From assembly GCA_028284415.1 (NCBI GenBank), contig JANQRU010000007.1, positions 124,001 through 188,000 of the forward strand: a stretch of 64,000 nt of DNA. Reading direction: 5' to 3'. This stretch comes from Pyrinomonadaceae bacterium (GTDB taxonomy: Bacteria; Acidobacteriota; Blastocatellia; Pyrinomonadales; Pyrinomonadaceae). Under the pieces are notes generated by a model. That model was not told the origin of the DNA. It was given only the letters and a program-made list of their open reading frames with translations, and searched no databases. Positions within the stretch are counted from its first letter, which is position 1. Each line of letters opens with the position of its first letter. Below, one piece after another: positions 38,036-46,319 of this stretch. A program made the translations under genes and the position numbers.

Positions 38036-39352
38036 TTAAGAGATTAATTCTTTTATTAAATTTAGTTTTTCGGGTTGTTCATCAGATATTTTATACGAAT
38101 TTTGCAGTTTTTCGCTAATCGAATTTACTTGTGATTCATTTCGGCAATATAAAACACCGAGAACATCCCCTTTATTCACTTTATTTCCTAACTTTAATTC
38201 GCACTGATAGCCAACTTTTGCATCAATCGAATCTTCGGCTTTGAGCCTTCCGCCACCGATTTCACAAATTGCCGAACCAATCTTGGTAGTTTGTATTTCA
38301 TTAACAAATCCATCATTTAATGATTCGATTTCAAATTTTAATAATTCTTTGTCTACTAAAAGTTCAGGATCATCACAAACCTTTGTACTTCCATTTTGAA
38401 GCTCAACATTTTGCCTGAATTTTTCAAATGCTTCACCACTTGCCAACACATCTTTAATTTTAGATTTAGCTTCGTTTTCAGAATTTGCAAGCCCAGACAT
38501 TAAAAGCATACGAACAATTAATTCAGTCGAAACATCCATCATTTCCTGCATTCCTTCGACACACTCGCCCCGCAAAACTTTTATGCATTCGTAAACTTCC
38601 AAAGAATTACCAACAAATTTCCCCAAAGGCTGATTCATATCCGTGATTAATGCTTCGGTTTTCACGCCACAGGAATTTCCGGTATCAACCATTGCTTTGG
38701 CTAGTCTTTGAGCGTCTTTCATTTGAGCCATAAAAGCTCCATTTCCCGTTTTTACATCCAAGACAAGCACATCCAAGCCTTCTGCAAGTTTTTTGGACAT
38801 AATTGAAGCTACAATCAAAGGTATGGTAGAAACTGTTGCTGTTGCATCACGTAAGGCATAAATCTTTTTGTCAGCAGGTGCGATTTCAGCCGTTTGTCCA
38901 GCCATTGCATAACCACAAGTTCTGACAATTTCTTTAAATTCCTTAGTTGTGAGATTGACGTTAAAACCTTCAATGGATTCGAGTTTGTCTAAAGTCCCTC
39001 CTGTATGCCCAAGCCCACGCCCTGAAATCATTGGAACAGCAAGACCACATGCCGCTGCAATTGGTGCAATAATCAAAGAAGTTTTGTCACCTACTCCGCC
39101 TGTTGAATGCTTATCGGCTTTTGGTTTCTCAACATCAGAGAAGTCTAAAACATCACCGGATTCAAGCATTGCTTGCGTAATAAATGATTGTTCTTCCAAA
39201 TTCAATTCGTTCAGATACATAGCCATTATTAAGGCTGTTATCTGATAATCTGCCCATGATTCATCGGTTACGCCTTCGATAAAAGAAAAAATCTCATCTT
39301 TAGACAACCTTTCGCCATCGCGTTTCTTCGTAATTATATCTTGCGGACGCAT
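38036..39352 (-). CDS. Pyrimidine-nucleoside / thymidine phosphorylase
   Basis: This 438-aa enzyme splits thymidine or uridine with phosphate into base and (deoxy)ribose-1-phosphate. The family signature SGRGLGHTGGTLDKLE is intact, as is the DKHSTGGVGDKTS phosphate-binding segment, and the fold order (alpha domain, alpha/beta domain) is normal. Sequence alone does not tell DeoA from Pdp. It is the first gene of the string with the BMP lipoprotein and the ABC ATPase. Confidence 0.95.
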   Translation of the reverse strand: MRPQDIITKKRDGERLSKDEIFSFIEGVTDESWADYQITALIMAMYLNELNLEEQSFITQAMLESGDVLDFSDVEKPKADKHSTGGVGDKTSLIIAPIAAACGLAVPMISGRGLGHTGGTLDKLESIEGFNVNLTTKEFKEIVRTCGYAMAGQTAEIAPADKKIYALRDATATVSTIPLIVASIMSKKLAEGLDVLVLDVKTGNGAFMAQMKDAQRLAKAMVDTGNSCGVKTEALITDMNQPLGKFVGNSLEVYECIKVLRGECVEGMQEMMDVSTELIVRMLLMSGLANSENEAKSKIKDVLASGEAFEKFRQNVELQNGSTKVCDDPELLVDKELLKFEIESLNDGFVNEIQTTKIGSAICEIGGGRLKAEDSIDAKVGYQCELKLGNKVNKGDVLGVLYCRNESQVNSISEKLQNSYKISDEQPEKLNLIKELIS

Positions 39353-39481
39353 TTAAGTAATTTAATTTATAAAACTTACTTTTGCCAAAATTAATTTTCA
39401 AAAAAAGCAAAAAGTTATTTATTTTTCGTCCCCAATGTAGCATAATAGAAAAAGCAAATAGTTTTTTTACAGGAGAGTTTA

Positions 39482-40000
39482 ATGAGGTTTTTATCAGGAA
39501 TAGTCGCATTTATAGTTACATTCGGTCTTTCAGTCACAGTTGTCGGATTATTATTTGGCTTCCCGAAAGTTGAATCATCCAGTCAGGTTTATAAAGTTAG
39601 CAATTATAATAGTTCTGCAAAATATAAAATCAGAAACCTGATCAGAAGAGATGTTCGTAACGGATATTACAGAAACTTAAAAGTCAGAAAAATAGATGGT
39701 TATACATCTATGTCAGAATCTGACCTTTACAACAACAGCGAATATCGTGAAGCTATCAGTGAATATGTAAGACGTTCAAGCAACATTAGTGATGCAGGTA
39801 TGCCTGAGGATTTCCAATATGCTTGGAGAAATCATATGAAAGCTTGGCAGAAACAAGCTAACTACTTAAACTCAATGGATTATGGTAATGATTACAGTAA
39901 ATACTCTGATAACACCAATGAAATTAACCAAACTTGGTATCAAGTATTGAGAATTGCTCAAAGATACGGTGTAAAAATCTATCCAAGATATTACCGTTAA
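39482..40000 (+). CDS. Exported/anchored Tyr/Asn-rich protein of unknown function
   Basis: This 172-aa protein has an N-terminal hydrophobic helix (about 4-27) and an unusual mature part rich in Tyr, Asn, Ser and Arg. There are repeated YSK/YNN-type segments and a C-terminal YGVKIYPRYYR. AGGAGAG lies 5 bases before the ATG, the best ribosome site nearby. I do not recognise it. Confidence 0.7.
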   Translation: MRFLSGIVAFIVTFGLSVTVVGLLFGFPKVESSSQVYKVSNYNSSAKYKIRNLIRRDVRNGYYRNLKVRKIDGYTSMSESDLYNNSEYREAISEYVRRSSNISDAGMPEDFQYAWRNHMKAWQKQANYLNSMDYGNDYSKYSDNTNEINQTWYQVLRIAQRYGVKIYPRYYR

Positions 40001-40006
40001 GATAAA

Positions 40007-40480
40007 TTAAATTTTTCGCAATAAAATACAGGCTTCGGCTTTGATCGCTTGGCTCAAACCAATAGAATCTAAGCCCTCGCCTGTTTTTGCTTTTACGCTT
40101 ACACAATCTATTTCTATCTCTAATTCCCTTGCCAGATTCTCTCGCATCGTTTGTATATGAGGTCTTAACTTCGGCTTTTCCAAATTAATAATTGAATCAA
40201 CATTCTCAACTTCAAAACCTTTTTCTTTTAATAAACGTATTGCCTCTCCTAAAAAAATAAAACTGTCGGCATCTTTCCAGCGTTCATCTTTATCTGAAAA
40301 GTGAGAACCTATATCCCCTAAAGCAAGAGCACCTAAAATTGCATCCGTCACAGCATGAAGCAAAACATCCGCATCAGAATGTCCTACTGCACCAAACTCA
40401 GAAGGTATTGTCACACCTCCGATTATTAAGGGCTTACCGTCTTGTAGTTTATGAATATCGTTTCCAAAACCTATTCTCAT
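40007..40480 (-). CDS. ispF: 2-C-methyl-D-erythritol 2,4-cyclodiphosphate synthase
   Basis: This 157-aa enzyme of the MEP isoprenoid pathway forms the cyclic diphosphate from CDP-methylerythritol phosphate. Metal ligands Asp8, His10 (GNDIHKL) and His42 (GHSDADVLLHA) fall at the same positions as in E. coli IspF, and the C-terminal VKAKTGEGLDSIG loop is present. It overlaps ispD by four bases (ATGA), so the two are translationally coupled. Confidence 0.97.
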   Translation of the reverse strand: MRIGFGNDIHKLQDGKPLIIGGVTIPSEFGAVGHSDADVLLHAVTDAILGALALGDIGSHFSDKDERWKDADSFIFLGEAIRLLKEKGFEVENVDSIINLEKPKLRPHIQTMRENLARELEIEIDCVSVKAKTGEGLDSIGLSQAIKAEACILLRKI

Positions 40481-41157
40481 TGTGAAAGAAACACCTCGGC
40501 AATTCTTAAATCTTGTTCGTGAGTTATTTTGATGTTTTTTGAGCTACCCTCAATTATTGCAATTTCATACCCCAATTGCTCAACTAAAAAACACTCATCA
40601 GTTGCAATTTCACTGATCTCATTTTTTTCAAAAGCTTCACAAATAATTTCGTAGCGGAATGCCTGCGGCGTTAAAGCTCTGCGTAATTTAGAGCGGTCTA
40701 TAGTTTTTACAATTCTATCATTTGAAACTTCTTTGATCGTGTCTGTAACTTCTGCTACTAAACAAGCTGCTCCGCATTCTTGAGCCTTTTTAATCGTATT
40801 CGAAATTTCATCTGTGCTAACTAATGGTCTGGCACCATCGTGAATTGCAACTATATCAGTATGTTTATCTTCAGAACTAACTGAGTCTAATCCATTAAGT
40901 ACTGATTCTGCTCGGGTTTTACCGCCTGTAACAATTTTTTCTAACTTACTAAAATTATAGTTTTTGAGAGTTTTTGAGAAATCGAATATTTCATCTTCTG
41001 AAAGCACAAGCGCAATTTCATCTATCGAATTACAATTTTCGAAGCGTTCGATCGCATAAATTAAAATTGGTTTGTTTTTTATTTTGAGAAATTGTTTAGG
41101 GGTTTTACTGCCAAATCTATTTCCGCTTCCAGCGGCGACAATGATTGCTGTGTTCAT
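40477..41157 (-). CDS. ispD: 2-C-methyl-D-erythritol 4-phosphate cytidylyltransferase
   Basis: This 226-aa enzyme is the cytidylyltransferase step of the MEP pathway. The N-terminal CTP-binding motif AAGSGNRFGSKTPKQF is intact, followed by HDGARPLV and the TPQAFR segment. It lies between yacL-like and ispF, a common order. Confidence 0.96.
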   Translation of the reverse strand: MNTAIIVAAGSGNRFGSKTPKQFLKIKNKPILIYAIERFENCNSIDEIALVLSEDEIFDFSKTLKNYNFSKLEKIVTGGKTRAESVLNGLDSVSSEDKHTDIVAIHDGARPLVSTDEISNTIKKAQECGAACLVAEVTDTIKEVSNDRIVKTIDRSKLRRALTPQAFRYEIICEAFEKNEISEIATDECFLVEQLGYEIAIIEGSSKNIKITHEQDLRIAEVFLSQ

Positions 41158-41185
41158 ATTTGGCTACTTAAGAGAGGAAGTTGAG

Positions 41186-42331
41186 TTAGTTCTCCTCAAC
41201 CATTTTTTGTTGGCGAAAATTGCTCGCTTGCTTACGCATGTTTTCGGTTTTTGTATCGTGGATATTGCCTGAATCATCTTTCTGATATTCCCCGCTCTCT
41301 TCCCAGAGTCTTCCAAAGATCATTTTACCAGCAGTTGTTTGTAAAACACTTGTAACGGCTATTTCTGCTGACTTTCCGATGAGTTTGCGGGCATTATCTA
41401 CTACGACCATAGTTCCATCGTCTAGATAAGCTACACCTTGGTTGTATTCTTTTCCTTCTTTGAGAATGAATACCTTCATCGCCTCACCCGGCAAAACAAC
41501 AGGTTTTAACGCGTTAGCAAGTTCATTTATATTTAAGACACTTACACCACGCAGTTCAGAAACTTTGTTGAGATTGAAATCATTTGTAACAACAACACCA
41601 TCCAGTTTTTGTCCGAGTTCGATCAGTTTCAAATCAACTTCTTTGATTTTTGGGAAATCTGTTTCAACGATCTGTATATCAAGTTGATTATTGTTGCGAA
41701 GCCTCTGCAACATATCGAGTCCGCGACGTCCACGCTGGCGTTTGGAAGAATCAGGTGAATCAGCAACCTGCTGTAGTTCGGTTAAGATGAATTGGGGAAT
41801 TATAATTGTTCCGCCTAAAAAACCTGTCTCGGCAACATCTGCAATGCGTCCATCTATAATTACGCTTGTATCAAGGATTTTGTAATCTTTCTTTACGTCT
41901 TTATCACCAAAAATACCGCCGAGTGCTGAGAGATCAATATATTCACCTTTTGCCGCTCCGACCATCAAACCGATATAAGCCATGAAGAAGGCAAGTGCGA
42001 CGGTCAAGAATGTTTTCATTTCAGCAGGAACGGCAGTTGTTTCCTGAGTGCTGATCAACATTCCTATTAAATAAGCTCCGACGATTCCCAAAATTGAACC
42101 GATTGCCGCACCTATCAGTGTCTTTAAAGTCGCACGTCTAACACGCATTTCAAATGCGATAACTACGAGTGCGGTTAAACTACCGATTAAAGCTGAAATC
42201 AACCTTTCCGTTTCAACACTAAGTTCGAAGGGTTTTAAGGTATCAACGTTAGCTAACGGATTAAGCATAAAGCCAATCGCCGCCAGCAAAAGCACGAAAC
42301 CAATTCTAATTGTAAGAATGTCGAGTCTCAT
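41186..42331 (-). CDS. YacL-like membrane PIN/TRAM protein
   Basis: From the ATG at 42331 this is a 381-aa protein (a GTG at 42349 is the longer option). It has four predicted TM helices (about 3-23, 43-60, 70-92, 108-125), then a PIN-like nuclease domain (about 140-265; ILDTSVIIDGRI with the catalytic Asp, and VTNDFNLNK) and a TRAM RNA-binding domain (about 280-345). It matches YacL of Bacillus and relatives. The partner order yacL-ispD-ispF is conserved in many bacteria. Confidence 0.92.
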   Translation of the reverse strand: MRLDILTIRIGFVLLLAAIGFMLNPLANVDTLKPFELSVETERLISALIGSLTALVVIAFEMRVRRATLKTLIGAAIGSILGIVGAYLIGMLISTQETTAVPAEMKTFLTVALAFFMAYIGLMVGAAKGEYIDLSALGGIFGDKDVKKDYKILDTSVIIDGRIADVAETGFLGGTIIIPQFILTELQQVADSPDSSKRQRGRRGLDMLQRLRNNNQLDIQIVETDFPKIKEVDLKLIELGQKLDGVVVTNDFNLNKVSELRGVSVLNINELANALKPVVLPGEAMKVFILKEGKEYNQGVAYLDDGTMVVVDNARKLIGKSAEIAVTSVLQTTAGKMIFGRLWEESGEYQKDDSGNIHDTKTENMRKQASNFRQQKMVEEN

Positions 42332-42411
42332 TGGTAATGATTTTAACACGAATTTTACATTTATAATAATTCTTATGTATTGATATTTGAGATTAAAATA
42401 AATATAAAATT

Positions 42412-43140
42412 TTATTCAATTCTTATGACCTGTCCGTTTATTCCTATTGCTTCAGAAGAAAGTAGATAAGTAATAGTTCTGGCTACATCATCTACATCAA
42501 TTCCCTTTTTTACCCGAAATAATTCTTCATCCATTATATCGTGTTTTGATTGAGGCTTTTCTTTTTCGCTAACTGCAACTGCATTTACTCTGAACTTATT
42601 TGGCAAAGTGCTTGCCAAAGATTTAGTCATTCCCACAATCGCCGAATTAGCTGTTACAAAAGCTATATTTTTTTCTACATCTTCCGTATCATACGCCGAA
42701 GTTACATTGACAATCTTCGGCTTTGGTCGGGGCATCATCAGACGCAAAGCTTCCTGTGTAACAAAAAAGTTTGCCTTCAAATTTGCATCAATTGTTTTGT
42801 CAAAAATTTCTTCTGTAGTATTCTCAAACTCCGAATCACCTTGAAATTTCAAACAATTTATAAGCAAGTCCAGTCTGCCGTATAAATTTTCAACTTCGGC
42901 AACTAACTTTTTCGCACCTTCGACGGTTGAAACATCTGCTTCGACAGCATTTGCCAAAGTTCCCAATGATTTCAATTCTTCTAAAGCTCTTTTGTCTTCA
43001 TCAGAAGTCTTTGGAAACCCTACAATCACATAACTTCCAAACAACGCAAGTTGCATTGCAACGGCTCGACCAATTGGATTTGTTCCATCGGTTATTAAAA
43101 CTACTTTTTCAGAAAATGCGTGTTGACTCGGTGCTGGCAT
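42412..43140 (-). CDS. SDR-fold protein lacking catalytic Tyr and Lys (probable pseudoenzyme)
   Basis: This 242-aa protein has the FabG-like Rossmann fold end to end. Aligned with 'Y-x-A-A-K-A-G-V-x-G-F-T-K-S-L-A', its 'F-V-T-A-N-S-A-I-V-G-M-T-K-S-L-A' shows the catalytic Tyr replaced by Phe161 and the Lys by Asn165; Ser148 remains. The glycine-rich motif is TDGTNPIG, two Gly positions changed. The frame and length are intact, so it is selected protein rather than a decaying gene. A structural or regulatory role is likely. It is divergent from radA, with opposed heptamer arrays between them. Confidence 0.88.
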   Translation of the reverse strand: MPAPSQHAFSEKVVLITDGTNPIGRAVAMQLALFGSYVIVGFPKTSDEDKRALEELKSLGTLANAVEADVSTVEGAKKLVAEVENLYGRLDLLINCLKFQGDSEFENTTEEIFDKTIDANLKANFFVTQEALRLMMPRPKPKIVNVTSAYDTEDVEKNIAFVTANSAIVGMTKSLASTLPNKFRVNAVAVSEKEKPQSKHDIMDEELFRVKKGIDVDDVARTITYLLSSEAIGINGQVIRIE

Positions 43141-43145
43141 AAATT

Positions 43146-43286
43146 CAGTAATCAGTGAACAGTTATCAGGTATCAGTTGATTGTAAATAATTATCTCTAA
43201 AAGTTATTATAAAGTTTCATCTAAATAATAACAGTCGGTTGGAGTGATTTTCTAACTGATAACTGCTCACTGCTGACTGCTCACTG
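43146..43286. repeat. Opposed heptamer arrays (CAGTnnn type) between SDR-like gene and radA
   Basis: Five 7-base units from 43146 (CAGTAAT, CAGTGAA, CAGTTAT, CAGGTAT, CAGTTGA) face five inverted units ending at 43286 (CTAACTG, ATAACTG, CTCACTG, CTGACTG, CTCACTG). The core between them is 71 bases. One array ends 6 bases before the SDR start and the other 4 bases before the radA start. Confidence 0.85.
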
Positions 43287-43290
43287 AAAA

Positions 43291-44670
43291 ATGGCAAAAC
43301 AACCAAAAACAATCTACGTCTGCCAAGAATGTGGACACCAAGAACGCAAATGGAACGGGCAATGCCGAGAGTGTGGAAAATGGAACACATTCGTCGAAGA
43401 AAAATTCCGTCCAACTCCGCAAACAACAGGTAAAAATGTTGGCAAATCAGTTTCGACATTTCGCGACACGAAACCGCTTGCTTACAAAGAAATAAAATCT
43501 CAAGATGATGACAGAACTTCGAGCGGAATTGAAGAGTTTGACCGAGTTCTTGGCGGCGGAATTGTTGCAGGTTCACTAATTCTAATCGGCGGAAATCCCG
43601 GAATTGGAAAATCAACACTTGTTGCACAAGTTTCAAATCAACTAAGCCAAACAGGCGGAAAAGTTTTATACATTTCGGGCGAAGAATCCGAACGCCAAAT
43701 AAAAATGCGTGGGGAAAGATTGGGGTTGGACGCTGATAACTTATTCCTTTTGCCAGAAACAAATCTCGAAGCGATTTTGAATGAAACTGAACGACTAAAA
43801 CCTGATTTTGTAATCGTTGATTCAATCCAAACCGTTTTCAGCGAAAAACTTGAATCTGCTCCGGGTTCAGTTTCACAAGTTCGCGGTGCAGCAAGCGAAT
43901 TTATGATGTTTGCAAAAGGAACTGCAACGCCCGTTTTCTTAATTGGTCACGTTACAAAAGAAGGCTCAATCGCAGGACCAAAAGCACTCGAACATATCGT
44001 TGATACGGTTCTCTATTTTGAAGGTGACCGACATCACAATCATCGGATAATTCGTGCTGTCAAAAACCGTTTTGGAGCAGCAAATGAAATCGGCGTTTTT
44101 GAAATGACTAATCAAGGTTTAGTTCCAGTCGGCAATCCTTCCGAAGTCTTTTTGCAAGAACGCCCTGAAGGTGCCAGCGGTTCAGTCGTAACAGTTTGTA
44201 TGGAAGGCACACGCCCGATGCTCGTCGAAGTCCAAGCCTTAGTTTCAAGCACAAATTACGGCACAGGCAGACGTATGGCACAAGGTTTCGATTACAACAG
44301 AACTTCCCTGCTCATCGCCGTTCTCGAAAAACGACTCGGCTTCCAAATAAGTAATGACGACATTTTCATAAACATCGCAGGCGGATTAGAGGTCTCCGAA
44401 CCAGCCGCCGATTTAGGCGTAATCGCTTCAATCGCTTCAAGTTTCAAAAACCTACAAATCCCACCTGAAACCGCAGTCTTCGGCGAAGTCGGCTTAACAG
44501 GCGAAGTCCGCGGAGTTTTGCAAGCACAATCAAGAGCAAGAGAGGCTCAAACACTTGGTTTTAAGAAATTAATTTTGCCCATGTCTAATAGAAAAGGTTT
44601 GGAAAAGTTATTAGGAATCAGAGTTGTCGGTGTTAGAAATCTGGAAGAGGCAATGGATGAATTGTTTTAA
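43291..44670 (+). CDS. radA: DNA repair protein RadA
   Basis: This 459-aa protein has a C4 zinc finger (CQECGHQERKWNGQCRECGKW), a RecA-like ATPase domain with Walker A GGNPGIGKST, the KNRFG motif (VKNRFGAANEIG) and a C-terminal Lon-like domain (about 295-450). RadA/Sms processes recombination intermediates as a branch-migration helicase. The start follows a heptamer array. Its stop overlaps the stop of the convergent TPR gene. Confidence 0.97.
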   Translation: MAKQPKTIYVCQECGHQERKWNGQCRECGKWNTFVEEKFRPTPQTTGKNVGKSVSTFRDTKPLAYKEIKSQDDDRTSSGIEEFDRVLGGGIVAGSLILIGGNPGIGKSTLVAQVSNQLSQTGGKVLYISGEESERQIKMRGERLGLDADNLFLLPETNLEAILNETERLKPDFVIVDSIQTVFSEKLESAPGSVSQVRGAASEFMMFAKGTATPVFLIGHVTKEGSIAGPKALEHIVDTVLYFEGDRHHNHRIIRAVKNRFGAANEIGVFEMTNQGLVPVGNPSEVFLQERPEGASGSVVTVCMEGTRPMLVEVQALVSSTNYGTGRRMAQGFDYNRTSLLIAVLEKRLGFQISNDDIFINIAGGLEVSEPAADLGVIASIASSFKNLQIPPETAVFGEVGLTGEVRGVLQAQSRAREAQTLGFKKLILPMSNRKGLEKLLGIRVVGVRNLEEAMDELF

Positions 44671-45836
44671 TCCTTTTCAATTTCTAATTTCTCGGCAATC
44701 AATTTAATTATATCTTGTTCACTTAATCCCCAATCTTTTAATGAAGCAATAGCTATTTGTAAATACTTTTGGGTATATGGAACTCTTTCCGCAATCGGAA
44801 TAAGAATACTTACTGTTTCCGTCATGAATTTAATAGAATTTTCTTTATAATCAAGTTCTCTATAGAAATTAGACAGATTGTAACAACATTGAGCTACATC
44901 AATTATATAAACTTGTCTGTTTTCCTCTGCTAGTTTTCTTCTTATCTCTAATGCTTCTTCATATTCTTTTAACGCATCTTCATATTCATTTTTAGCTTGG
45001 TGTAAATTTGCTAAATTATTAAGTGTCATTGCTACATCAGGCAAATATGTTGAGGGATTTTCTTCTGCTAATTTTCGATATATCCCTAATGCTTCTTCAT
45101 ATTCTTTTAACGCATCTTCATATTCATTTTTAGCTTGGTGTAAATTTGCTAAATTATTGAGTGTCGTTGCTACATCAGACAAACTATTATTAGCTGAAAA
45201 ATCATCTAAATATCTTTGGTAATAATTTTCGGCTTTAGCGAACTGATTATGCTGCTGTAAAAAGAGAGCATATTGAAAAACATTCTCTTTTGTAGAATAT
45301 GCTTCAATTGATTTTTCAAAATATGAGCAAGTGTTTTGTAACCAATTAGAATCTGAATAATCTGTTTGTTTGGAAATCGCTAAAATAAAAAATTCATCGG
45401 AACATTTTTTTAGGTTTGGTAATATCTCATTCTCAAATTTTTCCTTTTGTTGCATAAGATGACTGTATTCATCATTCATCTGTTCCAAATCACTTTCTAA
45501 AATTGCTCTAGCTTCACCAATTTCGCCTTTGTCAAAGAATTCTTTCGCTTGCTTTAGTCTTTCTGTATTGATCTCGATGTTCTGAAATTGCTCTGCTAGT
45601 TGAATTACATCTTGTTTGAATTGCTTTATTTGATCTTTGAAACCATTTATCTTATTGCTGATTTTGAGACGTTCTTCCGTTTTTTCTTCTGGTGTGAGCG
45701 AAAGAAGTTTCTCGTTTGTTTCTAGTTGGTCAAGCAAATCTTGATATTGAATTGATTTCCCTAAAATAAGGTTTACATCTACTGATGTGTCCTCATTTCC
45801 CTGAACATTAATATTTACCTTTTTTCCCAAATCCAT
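44667..45836 (-). CDS. TPR protein with N-I-N-V-Q-G-N motif, partner of the 114-aa protein
   Basis: This 389-aa cytosolic protein begins with NINVQGNEDTS, a beta-strand motif shared with the C-terminus of the upstream gene's product. A helical coiled-coil-like segment (about 25-150, including FQNIEINTERLKQAKEFFDKGEIGEARAIL) and TPR/kinesin-light-chain-type repeats (about 200-340) follow. Two of the TPR units are nearly identical 46-residue copies. It lies 3 bases after the stop of the 114-aa gene. Such N-I-N-x-Q-G-N strands with TPR or coiled-coil partners occur in predicted signalling/conflict modules; no effector domain is visible here. Function unknown. Confidence 0.8.
   Translation of the reverse strand: MDLGKKVNINVQGNEDTSVDVNLILGKSIQYQDLLDQLETNEKLLSLTPEEKTEERLKISNKINGFKDQIKQFKQDVIQLAEQFQNIEINTERLKQAKEFFDKGEIGEARAILESDLEQMNDEYSHLMQQKEKFENEILPNLKKCSDEFFILAISKQTDYSDSNWLQNTCSYFEKSIEAYSTKENVFQYALFLQQHNQFAKAENYYQRYLDDFSANNSLSDVATTLNNLANLHQAKNEYEDALKEYEEALGIYRKLAEENPSTYLPDVAMTLNNLANLHQAKNEYEDALKEYEEALEIRRKLAEENRQVYIIDVAQCCYNLSNFYRELDYKENSIKFMTETVSILIPIAERVPYTQKYLQIAIASLKDWGLSEQDIIKLIAEKLEIEKD
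44946..45186. repeat. 138-bp tandem repeat in the TPR gene
   Basis: Two copies of a 46-codon unit are offset by 138 bases. An identical stretch of about 70 bases runs from the CTAATGC that ends at 44953 in the first copy and at 45091 in the second. Only scattered changes occur outside it. This is a recent TPR-unit duplication. Confidence 0.85.
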
Positions 45837-45839
45837 AAC

Positions 45840-46184
45840 TTAATCTTTGTTGAAATTAATTGGTGAGTTTTGGTTTCCTTGAATATTTATATTGGTTTCA
45901 CCATCCTGATAATTGAAATTTTTAGTTTCACCTTCAAACAATTGTTTTTGCTTAATTATCAGTTCATTGATCTCCTCTGCCGTTTTAGGATTTTCTTCAA
46001 GTTTTGGTTTGAGAACATCTTTTACTTTGCCTTGCAGAAATTCATTCTTGGGGTCTTCTTCTAACAAATTCAGCATTGTTAGTTCTTCTCCAACCAACAA
46101 GCCTTTCACCTTTTCAACAATTTTCGAGCGGTTCTCAAATGCGTGTTCAGCCGACTTTTCCGTCAACTTTTCTGCACCTTTCAT
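45840..46184 (-). CDS. 114-aa protein ending in N-I-N-I-Q-G-N motif; true start probably upstream
   Basis: The product has a helical N-terminal region and the C-terminal end GETNINIQGNQNSPINF. The reading frame is open for another 20 codons upstream of the ATG at 46184, and those codons (IIAIETILTGVISALA) extend the family's N-terminal 'SALAxxGxxxxxxKAxxxA' pattern as I know it. In that extension there is no ATG, GTG or TTG, but an AGGAG ribosome site (around 46241-46245) lies 9 bases before an ATC and 12 before an ATT codon. A rare ATT/ATC start is therefore possible. Co-transcribed with the TPR protein. Confidence 0.7.
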   Translation of the reverse strand: MKGAEKLTEKSAEHAFENRSKIVEKVKGLLVGEELTMLNLLEEDPKNEFLQGKVKDVLKPKLEENPKTAEEINELIIKQKQLFEGETKNFNYQDGETNINIQGNQNSPINFNKD

Positions 46185-46319
46185 TGCAAGTGCCGAAATA
46201 ACACCTGTAAGTATTGTTTCAATTGCAATGATTTTAGGAGTCTCCTATTTAGGATTTTTAGAGCTTGTTTTTGATGATTTGCATTTTACCATAACAATAT
46301 CGGAGAATTTTTATATCTT

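Noticed and set aside
42412..43140. Decaying pseudogene reading of the SDR-like gene
   Set aside because: The frame is full length without stops or frameshifts and the rest of the fold is well kept, so loss of the catalytic residues looks selected.
43146..43286. CRISPR-like array
   Set aside because: Units are 7 bases, degenerate and without spacers; no cas genes are present.
44946..45186. CRISPR or mobile repeat in the TPR gene
   Set aside because: The repeat is in frame and encodes two TPR units.
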